Below are positions 36,536 to 45,800 of a stretch of DNA of 64,000 nt, in pieces; position 1 is the first letter of the stretch, and each line of letters opens with the position of its first letter. The stretch is from positions 2,948,501 through 3,012,500 of the forward strand of contig AP025573.1 of NCBI GenBank assembly GCA_022845895.1, given 5' to 3'. Under the pieces are notes generated by a model that had not been told where the DNA came from, made no database searches, and worked only from the letters and a program-made list of their open reading frames with translations. The position numbers were made by a program, and so were the translations under genes. This DNA is from Lachnospiraceae bacterium. Lineage in GTDB: Bacteria > Bacillota > Clostridia > Lachnospirales > Lachnospiraceae.

Positions 36536-37202
36536 CTCCCCACTTTGTGTACACGTATTTCGGATCGCTGGGGTTCTTCTCGATCTTCTCACGCAGCCGC
36601 CTTATATGTACATCTACCGTCCTGGCGTCTCCGGGATACTCATATCCCCAGACTATATTCAAAAGATTCTCCCTGCTGTATACCTTGTTTGGATTCATCG
36701 CAAGAAGTTCCAGAAGGTCAAATTCTTTGGCCGTCAGGTTGATCTCTTTATCGCCGATAAATACTCTGCGGCTCTCACAGTCAATCTTCATGTCTCTCTT
36801 CAGGATAACTTTGTCGTTGACCGTCTTGCTGTCCCGCTTGCCGGTGCGCCGCATGATGGCCTTGATACGCGCTTTGACCTCCAGTATGTTGAACGGTTTG
36901 GTGATATAATCATCCGCGCCGTACTCCAGCCCCAGAATCTTATCCATGTCATCCCCTTTTGCAGTGAGCATGACCACCGGCACGTCAGAAAACTCCCGAA
37001 TCTGCTGGCACACCTGGAATCCGTCATACTTGGGGAGCATTACATCCAGCAGTACCATATCATAGGCATTTTCCCTTGAAAGCTTCAGCGCTTCTTCTCC
37101 GTCATAGGCACAGTCCACTTCCATGCCGTCCTGCTCCAGGCTGAAACGGATACCTTTCACAATCAGTTTTTCGTCATCTACGACCAATACTCTCTTACTC
37201 AT
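36513..37202 (-). CDS. OmpR/PhoB-family response regulator
   Basis: 229 residues. Receiver domain with acidic pocket DDE at 9-11, phospho-acceptor Asp53 (LLDVMLPKYDGF), Thr in VVMLTAKGDD and Lys in DDYITKPF. The C-terminal winged helix (about 130-228) shows LTAKEFDLLELLAMNPNKVYS and VDVHIRRLREKIE. GGGAGAG precedes the ATG. Its 3' end overlaps the sensor kinase frame, so the two form a classic two-component pair. They are placed between comEA and comEC; the targets are unknown. Confidence 0.95.
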   Translation of the reverse strand: MSKRVLVVDDEKLIVKGIRFSLEQDGMEVDCAYDGEEALKLSRENAYDMVLLDVMLPKYDGFQVCQQIREFSDVPVVMLTAKGDDMDKILGLEYGADDYITKPFNILEVKARIKAIMRRTGKRDSKTVNDKVILKRDMKIDCESRRVFIGDKEINLTAKEFDLLELLAMNPNKVYSRENLLNIVWGYEYPGDARTVDVHIRRLREKIEKNPSDPKYVYTKWGVGYYFRG

Positions 37203-37216
37203 ACTTCTCTCCCTTA

Positions 37217-37855
37217 TTAATTTCGCCAGACCTTAATCTGATCTTTCACCTTGTTAAAGATTCCATCTTTGATTCCTTCCACTTCTTTCAGTTCTTCTAT
37301 GGACTGGAACCCCCCGTGTTCTTCCCGGTATTTTATGATACTGTCCGCTCTGGCTTCCCCAATGCCATTTAAAGTCATAAGTTCTTCTTTCACAGCAGTA
37401 TTGATGTCTACTCTTCCGTCGTCTTTTACTTCAGCCCCCGCTTTCGCACCGCTTGGGGCGCGTATGTCCTCACCTGCCGCGGGCACATAGAGCTGCTGAC
37501 CGTCAGACAGCGCTTCTGCCTGGTTGAGGTATGACCCGTCTGCACCTTCGCACATCCCGCCGGCGGCCTCTACGGCTTCAAACACTCGGCTTCCAACAGG
37601 CAGGCGGTATACGCCGGGCCTTTGGACCTGACCGCAGACATGGACGTATATCTCCTGCCGGCGGCCGGTTTCCTCTGTATCTTTCCCTTCTGTATCCTGT
37701 GCTTCTTCCTCCGCGTCATCCCCCGCCTCTTCCTGGGCGGAACGCGCCTCGACAAGTTCCCTCACTTCTTCCGTGCCTTCGCTGCGGCATCCGGGCAGGC
37801 CAAGCACGAGAACCATACACATGAAACAACCGGTTATTCTTACTCTGTCAAGCAT
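37217..37855 (-). CDS. comEA: ComEA-type helix-hairpin-helix DNA receptor
   Basis: 212 residues. Binds incoming double-stranded DNA at the cell surface for ComEC. The N-terminal export helix ends in LGLPGC, which reads as a lipobox, so this copy may be lipid-anchored where Bacillus ComEA keeps a transmembrane anchor. A glutamate-rich linker (about residues 25-65) leads to an SLBB domain (YVHVCGQVQRPGVYRLPVGS) and a C-terminal HhH pair (VDINTAVKEELMTLNGIGEARADSII). The ATG at 37855 is five bases after AGGAGG. The response regulator gene starts 15 bp downstream. Confidence 0.93.
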   Translation of the reverse strand: MLDRVRITGCFMCMVLVLGLPGCRSEGTEEVRELVEARSAQEEAGDDAEEEAQDTEGKDTEETGRRQEIYVHVCGQVQRPGVYRLPVGSRVFEAVEAAGGMCEGADGSYLNQAEALSDGQQLYVPAAGEDIRAPSGAKAGAEVKDDGRVDINTAVKEELMTLNGIGEARADSIIKYREEHGGFQSIEELKEVEGIKDGIFNKVKDQIKVWRN

Positions 37856-37919
37856 AAAATCCTCCTTTACAGCTGTCGAAACTGTAAATACCCCTCTTAT
37901 GCCAGATAGATTTATTGTA

Positions 37920-38351
37920 CTATTTCCACTGGAAAATTGCAACTCCAATCAGCGCAATTGCCATGCCGATTACTCTCCTCCACTCTAAAGGCTGCTTGTC
38001 GACCCCGAACAGTCCCAGAAGTTCTATTACGTATGCGATGATAAGCTGAGAAATGACGATGAGCAGTGCTGCTTTCGCCGGTCCGAGCTGCTCCATGCTC
38101 TTGATTACCGTCCATGTAATTCCGGCGCCGATGACTCCTCCAAGCAGTACATACTTGGGCTCTACTTTGGCAAGCGTCATCACACTGTCCCGTCCGGCGA
38201 TAAGCCAGGCCACCAGACAGAGGGCGAACGCGCTCAGCTGTACCCATCCATTGCTGACCCACATCCCTGTCGTTTTCGTAACCTGTGTATTGAATACTCC
38301 CTGTACGCTCATCAGCGCTCCTGACAGCAGAGCTATGAAAAAACCAATCAT
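37920..38351 (-). CDS. YdcZ/DUF606 family DMT-type transporter
   Basis: 143 residues, five hydrophobic helices of the half-size drug/metabolite transporter fold. Signatures are ALLSGALMSVQGVFNTQVTK at the N-terminus, LGGVIGAGITWTVIKSMEQLGPAKA in the middle, and the C-terminal EWRRVIGMAIALIGVAIFQ. Members of this size probably work as dimers; substrate unknown. AGGAGGT precedes the ATG. It ends 64 bp before comEA on the same strand. Confidence 0.87.
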   Translation of the reverse strand: MIGFFIALLSGALMSVQGVFNTQVTKTTGMWVSNGWVQLSAFALCLVAWLIAGRDSVMTLAKVEPKYVLLGGVIGAGITWTVIKSMEQLGPAKAALLIVISQLIIAYVIELLGLFGVDKQPLEWRRVIGMAIALIGVAIFQWK

Positions 38352-38405
38352 TCGATATACCTCCTATGTTTTACCTATAGTATATCCAATGACTGGTTAA
38401 TTATG

Positions 38406-39584
38406 TTATAACACCTTCTTCAGTTTTTCAATCAATTCGTCGATGTGTTCCTTTTCAATAACAAGAGGCGGTACGAGACGGATGACATCGCTCCTGGCGC
38501 TGATGATAAGCAGCCCTTCTCTCAGTGCCGCCTGTATCGTCTCCGCCACCGGCTTGTTAAGCCGGATGCCCTGAATCAGGCCTTTTCCTCTGACTTCTAC
38601 GATACTGCCGCAGGCTGCTTTCAGCTCTGTCAGCTTTTCCGTCAGATACGCCCCCATCTTCTGCACATGTTCGGTCAGCTTCTCCCTCTCGAAGATTTCG
38701 ACCGTCTTGGCTACTGCGGCGCAGACGAATGGGTTTCCTCCATATGTCGTTCCATGGTCTCCCGGCTCCAGAGAGTGCCGCGCTACGTCTTCGGTCATAG
38801 CGAATGCCCCTACCGGAACGCCGTTTCCGATGGCTTTTGCCATCGCCATGATATCTGGTCTCGTTCCATAGTTCTGCCATGCGAACATCGTGCCGGTCCG
38901 GCCCATGCCGCACTGTATCTCGTCACAGATCATAAGGATGCCCTCATCGGTACAGAGCTTGCGTATTCCCTTCATGAACGCTTCATCGGCCGTGTTGATT
39001 CCGCCTTCCCCCTGAAGGGGCTCCAGAATAATCGCGCACGTCCTGTCCGTCACAAGTTCCCTGACGCTGTCCAGGTTATTGTATTCTGCAAATGACACGC
39101 CCGGAATCAGCGGTTCAAACGGCGTGCGGTAAGCCTCATGCTCCGTAACTGACAGCGCACCCATGCTTCTCCCATGAAACGAATCCTTCATGGCGATGAA
39201 CTTGTAACGCCCGGTCTGTTTCTGATACGCGTATTTTCTCGCAGCCTTCAGCGCACCCTCTATCGCCTCGGTCCCGCTGTTCGTAAAGAACACACGGTCC
39301 ATCTGCGTAACGCCCAGCAAAGCCTGGGCCGCCTTGCCGCACGTCGTATTATAATAGAGGTTTGATGAATGGATGAGGCAGTCAATCTGCGCCTTCAGCG
39401 CATCGTTGAACTCTTTGTTCCCGTATCCGAGGGAAGAGACGGCTATCCCGGCGGCAAAATCGAGATATTTCTTCCCTTCTGTATCGTATACATATGCTCC
39501 TTCTCCTTTTTCCAGCACGACCGGGAAACGGTTATATGTATGTATAAGCCCCGTCTCTGCATCTTCAATAAATGGATTCTTCAT
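38406..39584 (-). CDS. argD: Acetylornithine aminotransferase
   Basis: PLP enzyme converting N-acetylglutamate semialdehyde to N-acetylornithine in arginine synthesis. 392 residues. Class-III motifs include FFTNSGTEAIEGALK, MICDEIQCGMGRTGTMFAWQ and the PLP lysine in MAMAKAIGNGVPVGAF. I chose the ATG at 39584 (MKNPFIEDAETG), ten bases after GGAG inside the argB 3' end; M at 39593 is too close to that site. It is the last arg gene of the argC-GNAT-argJ-argB-argD operon. Confidence 0.94.
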   Translation of the reverse strand: MKNPFIEDAETGLIHTYNRFPVVLEKGEGAYVYDTEGKKYLDFAAGIAVSSLGYGNKEFNDALKAQIDCLIHSSNLYYNTTCGKAAQALLGVTQMDRVFFTNSGTEAIEGALKAARKYAYQKQTGRYKFIAMKDSFHGRSMGALSVTEHEAYRTPFEPLIPGVSFAEYNNLDSVRELVTDRTCAIILEPLQGEGGINTADEAFMKGIRKLCTDEGILMICDEIQCGMGRTGTMFAWQNYGTRPDIMAMAKAIGNGVPVGAFAMTEDVARHSLEPGDHGTTYGGNPFVCAAVAKTVEIFEREKLTEHVQKMGAYLTEKLTELKAACGSIVEVRGKGLIQGIRLNKPVAETIQAALREGLLIISARSDVIRLVPPLVIEKEHIDELIEKLKKVL

Positions 39585-39585
39585 A

Positions 39586-40488
39586 TTATTCATTCTCCGT
39601 AAAAAAGCGTTCTTCACTGTCATTTAATATAGCGGTTCCGATACCTCTGTTTGTGAATATCTCCAGCAGCAGGCAGTGCGGAATCCTACCGTCCAGAATA
39701 TGGACCCTGGACACTCCGTGTTCAATCGCATCGATGCAGTTGTGGAGCTTCGGGAGCATACCTCCTCCGATGTATCCTTCGTTCATCAGTCCCCGTGCCT
39801 CGGATACTTTCAGTTCTGAGATAAGTGTCTCCGGATCGTGGGGGTCTTTATACACGCCCTCGATATCTGTCAGAAATGCCAGCTTCTCAGCGCGCATCGC
39901 CCGGGCGATGGCACATGCCGCGTCATCCGCGTTGATATTGTATGTATTGAAGCTGTCATCCAGCCCGACCGGGCATATGATCGGGAGAAAATCCTTTTCC
40001 AGCAGGTCATACAGTATGTCGGCATTTACCTTTTTAATCTCTCCCACGAAGCCGATATCCTCGCCGTCTGCATACTTCTTATCTACCGCGAGGAGCCCTC
40101 CGTCCTTCCCGCTGATGCCGATGGCGCGCACGCCGAGGCTCTCTACGAGCTGAACCAGGCTTTTGTTCACCTTGCCGAGCACCATCTCCGCAAGTTCCAT
40201 CGTCGCCTCGTCCGTTACCCGCAAGCCATTCACGAACTCCGGTTCCATCCCGACTTTGCCGACCCATCTGCTGATTTCCTTGCCGCCTCCATGGACGATG
40301 ATCGGCTTGAATCCGACGAGCTTGAGCAGCGTTACGTCCTTGATCACCTGTTCCTTCAGGTCTTCGTCCACCATGGCGCTTCCACCGTATTTTACGACGA
40401 TAATCTTGCGGTTGAACCTCTGGATATAGGGCAGCGCTTCGATGAGGACTTCTGCCTTATCCAGATATTTCTGCATATCTTTATTCAT
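39586..40488 (-). CDS. argB: Acetylglutamate kinase
   Basis: Amino-acid kinase phosphorylating N-acetylglutamate, the usual site of arginine feedback. 300 residues, the longer form. [12 protein letters not shown] near the N-terminus, [11 protein letters not shown], and the N-terminal helix [21 protein letters not shown], which in feedback-sensitive hexameric enzymes mediates arginine binding, are all present. That suggests arginine inhibition. AAGGAG lies before the ATG at 40488. argD begins 1-2 bases after its stop. Confidence 0.95.
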   Translation of the reverse strand: MNKDMQKYLDKAEVLIEALPYIQRFNRKIIVVKYGGSAMVDEDLKEQVIKDVTLLKLVGFKPIIVHGGGKEISRWVGKVGMEPEFVNGLRVTDEATMELAEMVLGKVNKSLVQLVESLGVRAIGISGKDGGLLAVDKKYADGEDIGFVGEIKKVNADILYDLLEKDFLPIICPVGLDDSFNTYNINADDAACAIARAMRAEKLAFLTDIEGVYKDPHDPETLISELKVSEARGLMNEGYIGGGMLPKLHNCIDAIEHGVSRVHILDGRIPHCLLLEIFTNRGIGTAILNDSEERFFTENE

Positions 40489-40511
40489 AATACATTGCTC
40501 CTTCTGCTTTG

Positions 40512-41735
40512 TCAGCTCCTGTAGTCCGCGTTGATCTCTATATAGCCGTGGGTCAGGTCGCATCCCCATGCGGTAGCGTTACAGCCGCCCATCTTCACAT
40601 CTGCCGTTGCTGTCACTTCGGGCTCGGAGAGAATCTTCGTCGCCTCTGCCTCGCTGTAGTCTACCGCCGTTCCATTTTCGATAATCTGAATCTTCCCTGC
40701 TTTGCTCTCAAAGTAAAGGTCCACCTTTTCCGGATCAAACTGCGCGCCGGAATATCCCATCGCACACAGGATTCTTCCCCAGTTGGCATCGTGTCCCGCG
40801 ATGGCTGTCTTCGTCAGGTTGGAGCATACGACGGCTTTCGCCAGCAGCTTCGCCTGCTCTGTGCTCTCACAGCCGATTGCCTTCACTTCAAACAGGGCTG
40901 TGGCGCCTTCACCGTCGCCGGCAATCTTTTTGGCCAGGTATTCGTTGACCGTGTGGAGGGCTTCGGCAAATGTCTTATAATCGTCGCTTCCATACTGAAT
41001 CTGTGGGTTTTCCGCCAGTCCGTTCGCCAGCAGCAGTACCGTGTCATTGGTAGACGTATCGCCGTCCACGGATATCATGTTGTATGTATCGTCCACATCT
41101 TCACTCAGAGCTTTCTGCAGCGCTTCCTTTGTAATATCTGCATCCGTCGTGATAAAGGACAGCATCGTGCACATATCCGGGTGAATCATACCGGAGCCTT
41201 TGGCCATGCCTCCGACGGTCACTTTCTTCCCGCCCACTTCTATCTCAACTGCCAGCTCCTTTTCCGCCGTATCCGTCGTCATGATAGCCTTGGCCGCTTC
41301 CGTTCCATTTTCCAGACTGCCATTCTTCTTTTCTGCCAGGGCTTTTATCCCTGCAGTCAGCTTATCGATGGGTAACTGCCTGCCGATAACCCCGGTAGAA
41401 CCTATCGCCACCCCGTCTTCCGATATCCCAAGGGTCTCTGCTGCTGCTTTCGCCGTATCTTCACAGTAGCCGTAACCTTCTGCTCCCGTACATGCGTTGG
41501 CGATTCCGGAGTTGACGATGACCGCCTGTACTTTGCAGCCGCTCTTTACGACCTTCTGGTCCCATTTCACAGGAGCCGCTTTTACCACGTTCTTTGTGAA
41601 TGTACCTGCCGCCTCGCACGGTACCTGGCTGTACACAAGCGCCATATCGGTCCTGTCCGTATACTTGATTCCTGCTGCGGTTGAGGCAGCCTCGAATCCT
41701 TTTGCCGCGGTAACTCCGCCTTTGATCATATCCAT
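40512..41735 (-). CDS. argJ: Bifunctional ornithine acetyltransferase / N-acetylglutamate synthase
   Basis: Recycles the acetyl group from N-acetylornithine to glutamate and may also make acetylglutamate from acetyl-CoA. 407 residues. The oxyanion motif [12 protein letters not shown] is near residue 113. The self-cleavage site is in [21 protein letters not shown], with the nucleophile Thr near 190; here a Cys precedes it where many homologues have Ala. The ATG at 41735 lies eight bases after AGGAGG; the GTG at 41753 is less favoured. It sits between a GNAT gene and argB. Confidence 0.95.
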   Translation of the reverse strand: MDMIKGGVTAAKGFEAASTAAGIKYTDRTDMALVYSQVPCEAAGTFTKNVVKAAPVKWDQKVVKSGCKVQAVIVNSGIANACTGAEGYGYCEDTAKAAAETLGISEDGVAIGSTGVIGRQLPIDKLTAGIKALAEKKNGSLENGTEAAKAIMTTDTAEKELAVEIEVGGKKVTVGGMAKGSGMIHPDMCTMLSFITTDADITKEALQKALSEDVDDTYNMISVDGDTSTNDTVLLLANGLAENPQIQYGSDDYKTFAEALHTVNEYLAKKIAGDGEGATALFEVKAIGCESTEQAKLLAKAVVCSNLTKTAIAGHDANWGRILCAMGYSGAQFDPEKVDLYFESKAGKIQIIENGTAVDYSEAEATKILSEPEVTATADVKMGGCNATAWGCDLTHGYIEINADYRS

Positions 41736-41754
41736 ATCTATTTCCTCCTTCACG

Positions 41755-42201
41755 CTACTGTCCGATAAATGCAGTTATATTTTTTTCATTTAACACAAAA
41801 TCATAATAGTTGAGGTCGAGTCGCTTCGTCCACCCAATCGTGTTCCAGAACGCATTTCCAATGTCATTCTTCGTAAATGCTATGAGCGATACTTTGCTGA
41901 CTTCTTCCTTTTTTAACGCTTCCATCGCCATGCCTACCATGGCTCTGCCGATACCGCGGCGCCTGTAGTCTTCATCCACGCAGACATGGTACAGGCATCC
42001 CCGCCGGCCGTCGTGCCCGCACAGGATGCTTCCGACTACTTTGCCGTCCTCTACGGCTACAACGCTTGTCGTTGGGTTTCTTTTCAGAAAGCGTTCCACC
42101 CCCTCCCTGGAATCGTCCACGCTCCGCAGGCCGAATCCGCGGATTTTCGTCCAGAGGGCATAGACGCCGTCATAATCCTCAATTGTCATTATCCTGACCA
42201 T
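41755..42201 (-). CDS. GNAT-family N-acetyltransferase inside the arginine operon
   Basis: 148 residues, a single GNAT fold. The acetyl-CoA loop is VCVDEDYRRRGIGRAMVGMAMEAL; N-terminal MVRIMTIEDYDGVYALWTKI is typical of RimI-like members. The C-terminus reads AFWNTIGWTKRLDLNYYDF. AGAGGT precedes the ATG. It lies 36 bp after argC and 19 bp before argJ on one transcript, so an arginine-related role, such as a first acetylation of glutamate that primes the cycle, is possible. Sequence alone does not show the acceptor; a protein or other amine is equally possible. Confidence 0.88.
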   Translation of the reverse strand: MVRIMTIEDYDGVYALWTKIRGFGLRSVDDSREGVERFLKRNPTTSVVAVEDGKVVGSILCGHDGRRGCLYHVCVDEDYRRRGIGRAMVGMAMEALKKEEVSKVSLIAFTKNDIGNAFWNTIGWTKRLDLNYYDFVLNEKNITAFIGQ

Positions 42202-42237
42202 ATGTTACCTCTTTCCTATCCTTATGGTTTCCTGTCC

Positions 42238-43278
42238 TTATGGAAACAGCGGGACAAAGGCAAGCCCCTCATCTTCGGGCAGCCCGAACATCAGGTTCAT
42301 ATTCTGTACGGCCTGCCCTGCAGCGCCTTTGACGAGATTATCCATGGCTCCCATCATGATAATACGTCCTGTCCTCTCATCTATCTTAAAGTTCACATCC
42401 ACAAAATTGCTGCCTTCCACCCATCTCGTCTCGGGGCAGATATCCTTCTCAAGCACGCGGACGAACTTCTCGCTGCTGTAGTATTTTTCATATACTGCCC
42501 TGACTTCTTCGTAAGCGGCCTTCCGTTTGAGGGATGCGTATGCGGTAACGAGTATTCCCCTGTTCATGGGCACAAGATGAGGCGTGAAGTTCACAAGAAC
42601 CTGCTCCCCGGACGCCAGCCCAAGCTGTTCTTCAATCTCCGGGGTATGCCTGTGGCCCGCCACACCGTATGCTTTTATATTTTCATTCACTTCGCAATAC
42701 AGGTTGCCGACCTTCGCACCCCGCCCTGCACCCGATGTTCCGGACTTGGCATCTATAATCAGCGTGTTCATATCTATCATGCCTTCCTTCGCCAGCGGAT
42801 AGATGGATAGGAACGAGCATGTCGGATAACAGCCCGGATTCGCTACGAGTCTCGCATTCTTCACGTCCTCCCGGTTCACTTCGCACAGGCCGTATACCGC
42901 TTCCTCAATAAACTGAGGGCTTTTGTGCTCTATCCCGTACCACTTTTCGTAAGTCGGCACATCCTTGATACGGAAGTCCGCGCTTAAGTCTATAATCTTT
43001 GTGTGATCCAGCATCCCTTCGTTAACGACAGAAGCGCAGAAGCCCTGCGGCGTGGCCGTAAAGATTACATCCGCCTTCTTCGCCAGCTCCTCCATATTGT
43101 CATCCAGACAGAAATCCTCCACAATCTCGAACATGTTCCTGTAGATATCCGCATATTTCTTGTCTATGTAGCTTCTCGAGCCATACCACACGATCTCCGC
43201 ATCCTTATGCCCCGATAAGATTCTCACCAATTCGCCCCCGGCATATCCGGTAGCACCGATAATTCCAACCTTAACCAT
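42238..43278 (-). CDS. argC: N-acetyl-gamma-glutamyl-phosphate reductase
   Basis: NADPH-dependent reductase, third step of arginine synthesis. 346 residues. NAD-binding VKVGIIGATGYAGGELVRIL at the N-terminus, the catalytic Cys in VANPGCYPTCSFL near residue 150, and HRHTPEIEEQLG with the conserved His. The ATG at 43278 has AAGGAGG eleven bases upstream; the ORF start at 43347 is not supported. It is the first gene behind the arginine promoter at 43467-43495, with a leader of about 180 bases containing a dispersed palindrome. Confidence 0.96.
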   Translation of the reverse strand: MVKVGIIGATGYAGGELVRILSGHKDAEIVWYGSRSYIDKKYADIYRNMFEIVEDFCLDDNMEELAKKADVIFTATPQGFCASVVNEGMLDHTKIIDLSADFRIKDVPTYEKWYGIEHKSPQFIEEAVYGLCEVNREDVKNARLVANPGCYPTCSFLSIYPLAKEGMIDMNTLIIDAKSGTSGAGRGAKVGNLYCEVNENIKAYGVAGHRHTPEIEEQLGLASGEQVLVNFTPHLVPMNRGILVTAYASLKRKAAYEEVRAVYEKYYSSEKFVRVLEKDICPETRWVEGSNFVDVNFKIDERTGRIIMMGAMDNLVKGAAGQAVQNMNLMFGLPEDEGLAFVPLFP

Positions 43279-43398
43279 ACGTCCTGCATCCTCCTTATAA
43301 CCACGATACACCAGGTACATCAATGCATTTTTATACCCTGGTACCAATAAATACTATACCAAAAAACCCTGAATGTCCAGTTGGGACACGATGATTTT

Positions 43399-43440
43399 AA
43401 TTTGGGACGGGGTTTTTCTAAAAAACCTCCGTCCCCAATT
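43399..43440. repeat. Dispersed palindrome, copy A (degenerate), in the arg leader
   Basis: Left arm AATTTGGGACGG (43399-43410) and right arm CCGTCCCCAATT (43429-43440) differ at one base; inside are T5 and A6 runs. The right arm read on the minus strand, TGCAATTGGGGACGGAGG, matches the left arms of copies at 53063 and 58019. It lies in the predicted 5' leader of argC. Confidence 0.7.
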
Positions 43441-43460
43441 GCACTTGAACTTAAAGGGCT

Positions 43461-43495
43461 TGCATAATTATACAATACAAATGCATAATATGCAA
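43461..43495 (-). promoter_or_regulatory. Arginine operon promoter with two overlapping ARG-box-like operators
   Basis: Minus-strand TTGCAT (43490-43495) and TATAAT (43467-43472) with a 17-base spacer. Operator 1 (plus strand TGCATAATTATACA, 43461-43474) covers the -10 and matches the ArgR consensus TGAATAATTATTCA at 12 of 14 bases. Operator 2 (TGCATAATATGCA, 43482-43494) covers the -35 and is palindromic apart from its central base. The outer ends also pair as a hairpin, GGCTTGCATA/TATGCAAGCC (43457-43466, 43489-43498), followed on the plus strand by TTTTT. Confidence 0.75.
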
Positions 43496-43530
43496 GCCTT
43501 TTTCATCTTTTCTTTTTCTGATTTATTCAG

Positions 43531-44778
43531 CTATGGGCGTGTTTGTCCATTGCCGAATATAACATACTTTACTGTCGTGAGCGCCTCAAGTCCCATCGGC
43601 CCTCTGGCGTGCAGCTTCTGGGTACTGATACCGATTTCGGCACCGAACCCGAACTCATGGCCATCCGTAAATCTCGTCGAGGCATTTACATAGACAGCTG
43701 CAGCGTCTATCTCATTGTGGAATTTCAGCGCATTGTCATAATCGCGTGTTATGATAGCTTCCGAATGGCCTGTATTATATCGATTGATATGGTCTATTGC
43801 TTCTTCTATAGAATCTACCGTCTTGAGCGAGATGACGGTATCCAGATATTCCGTTCCCCAGTCTTCTTCCGACGCCGGTCTGATTCCGTCTTGTATCGAG
43901 ACTGCACGCTCATCTCCCCGTACTTCCACCTGCTTCTGATGAAGCCTTTCATATATAATGGGTACAGCCTTCTCGGCTATACGGGAATGTACGACAAGAG
44001 ACTCGCAGGCGTTGCACACGCCGAGGCGCTGTGTCTTGGCATTTTCGATGATATCCGCAGCCATCTTGATATCCGCCGACTCATCCACGTAGATGTGGCA
44101 GTTTCCCGTCCCGGTCTCGATGACCGGAACCGTGCTGTTTTCCACCACATTGGCGATGAGTCCGGCTCCTCCTCTTGGTATGAGCACATCGATATATTCT
44201 TTCATCTTCATCATCTCTGTGACGGCAGTCCGGTCTGTATCTGCCAGCAGCAGGACCGCATCTGACGGCAGCTTCTCCTTTGCCAGCCCGTCCTGTATCA
44301 CTTTTACAATCGCCTTGTTAGAGTTGATGGCATCCGAACCTCCACGGAGTATCGCCGCATTCCCCGTCTTGAAGCAGAGGCCGAACGCATCCGCCGTCAC
44401 ATTCGGGCGAGATTCATATATGATTCCCACGACGCCAAGAGGCACCCTGCGCTGACCAATCTGAAGCCCGTTCGGGCGTACCTTCACACATTCCATCTTT
44501 CCTACCGGATCCTCCAGCATGGCTATCTGCTCGAGCCCTTCCGCCATAGCCTGGATTCTCTGGCTCGTCAGAAGCAGGCGGTCTATGAGGGCCGGTTTCA
44601 TCCCTGCTGCTCTGGCATTCTTAACATCCTTATCGTTTTCCACGAGCAGATATCCCATCTGCTGCCTGAGCTCTCTCGCCACAGCCTTCAGTCCCTCGTT
44701 CTTATCCTCCTGGCCGAGAAACTGCACTCGCCTCGATGCTTCCTTTGATTTTCTACCAATTTCCTGCACGTAATCCAT
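43531..44778 (-). CDS. proA: Glutamate-5-semialdehyde dehydrogenase (gamma-glutamyl phosphate reductase)
   Basis: Second step of proline synthesis. 415 residues, aldehyde-dehydrogenase superfamily. The nucleotide-binding region is [27 protein letters not shown]; the catalytic Cys is in [14 protein letters not shown] near residue 256; [19 protein letters not shown] is the ProA C-terminal signature. GGGAGG lies before the ATG at 44778, inside the proB 3' end. It overlaps proB by 26 bp, so they are translationally coupled. No strong terminator separates it from the arg promoter downstream. Confidence 0.96.
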   Translation of the reverse strand: MDYVQEIGRKSKEASRRVQFLGQEDKNEGLKAVARELRQQMGYLLVENDKDVKNARAAGMKPALIDRLLLTSQRIQAMAEGLEQIAMLEDPVGKMECVKVRPNGLQIGQRRVPLGVVGIIYESRPNVTADAFGLCFKTGNAAILRGGSDAINSNKAIVKVIQDGLAKEKLPSDAVLLLADTDRTAVTEMMKMKEYIDVLIPRGGAGLIANVVENSTVPVIETGTGNCHIYVDESADIKMAADIIENAKTQRLGVCNACESLVVHSRIAEKAVPIIYERLHQKQVEVRGDERAVSIQDGIRPASEEDWGTEYLDTVISLKTVDSIEEAIDHINRYNTGHSEAIITRDYDNALKFHNEIDAAAVYVNASTRFTDGHEFGFGAEIGISTQKLHARGPMGLEALTTVKYVIFGNGQTRP

Positions 44779-45778
44779 AATATTGCCCTCCCCATTCATT
44801 CTGTCTGGCCGACTTGCTTTTATCTGAACTAACTCTATCTGATATATCTTTCTGTGAAACGTCTCCTCCCACCGCTTCTTTTCTGGTTGCCTCTTTTTTC
44901 ATACGTTTCGCCTGCCTGCGGTACTGCTCCCGCTCAGGCGCCAGCTCGTTACCGCCGGTATATCCGCTGTCCCTGGAAAGAAACAGCGTCCCAATCTTCT
45001 TCCCGGCCATAATATCATTGATCGTATAGATGTTGTCTCCATTTGCGATGACCATATCCGCCCCGGCATCCGTCGCTATCTTGGCGGCCTCAATCTTGGT
45101 GGCCATCCCTCCGGTCCCCATGGATGTCCCCGCACCTTTTCCCATCCTTTCAAGCTCGCTGTCTATCCTGCCGACCGTGTGCACGAATCTGGCGCATGGA
45201 TTTTGCTTTGGATCATCGGTATACAGCCCTTCTATATCTGACATCAGTATAAGCAGGTCCGCCCCGACGAGGGAGGCTACATGTGCGGCCATCGTATCGT
45301 TATCGCCAAAGTTGCCATATAGTTCTTCGTCTACCGATATGGCATCGTTCTCATTTACGATTGGCACGACATGCATGGCTGCCAGCCTGTCAAACGTATT
45401 CCTGGCGTTTGCAGCGCACGCTTCATTTGTAATGGATTCTTTCGTCAGCAGCACCTGGGCAGTCAGCTGGCTGTATTCTGCGAACAGCTTCTCGTACATC
45501 ATCATCAGTCTGCCCTGTCCGACTGCCGCACATGCCTGCCGGACATCTTTTTCCTTCGGCCTGCTCGTATACCCAAGTACGTTCCTGCCGATTCCTACTG
45601 CACCGGAAGACACGACGATAACCTCTTTTCCTTTGTTACGCAGATTAATCAATATTCTTACAAACTTCTCCAGCTTATCCAGATTGATGTTGCCGGTCTC
45701 CGGATATGTTATGGTAGAAGTTCCTATCTTGATTACGATTTTCTTTTTTACTTTTAAAGCCTGTCTGAAATCCATCAT
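44753..45778 (-). CDS. proB: Glutamate 5-kinase without a PUA domain
   Basis: First step of proline synthesis; target of proline feedback. 341 residues. Amino-acid kinase motifs include [38 protein letters not shown] and [15 protein letters not shown]. After the kinase domain ends (GTLFLSRD, near residue 260) there is no PUA domain. Instead comes a basic, then polar tail of about 70 residues ([18 protein letters not shown]), apparently unstructured, which overlaps the proA start. The ATG at 45778 has GGAG six bases upstream. Expression is probably controlled by the leader described at 45811-46139. Confidence 0.95.
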   Translation of the reverse strand: MMDFRQALKVKKKIVIKIGTSTITYPETGNINLDKLEKFVRILINLRNKGKEVIVVSSGAVGIGRNVLGYTSRPKEKDVRQACAAVGQGRLMMMYEKLFAEYSQLTAQVLLTKESITNEACAANARNTFDRLAAMHVVPIVNENDAISVDEELYGNFGDNDTMAAHVASLVGADLLILMSDIEGLYTDDPKQNPCARFVHTVGRIDSELERMGKGAGTSMGTGGMATKIEAAKIATDAGADMVIANGDNIYTINDIMAGKKIGTLFLSRDSGYTGGNELAPEREQYRRQAKRMKKEATRKEAVGGDVSQKDISDRVSSDKSKSARQNEWGGQYYGLRAGNW

Positions 45779-45800
45779 TCCACTCTCCATTCTCCTATTC

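Noticed and set aside
43457-43505. Plus-strand intrinsic terminator (stem then TTTTT)
   Set aside because: The only plus-strand sequence before it is non-coding, and the same bases fit a minus-strand promoter with operators better, so I list it as promoter.
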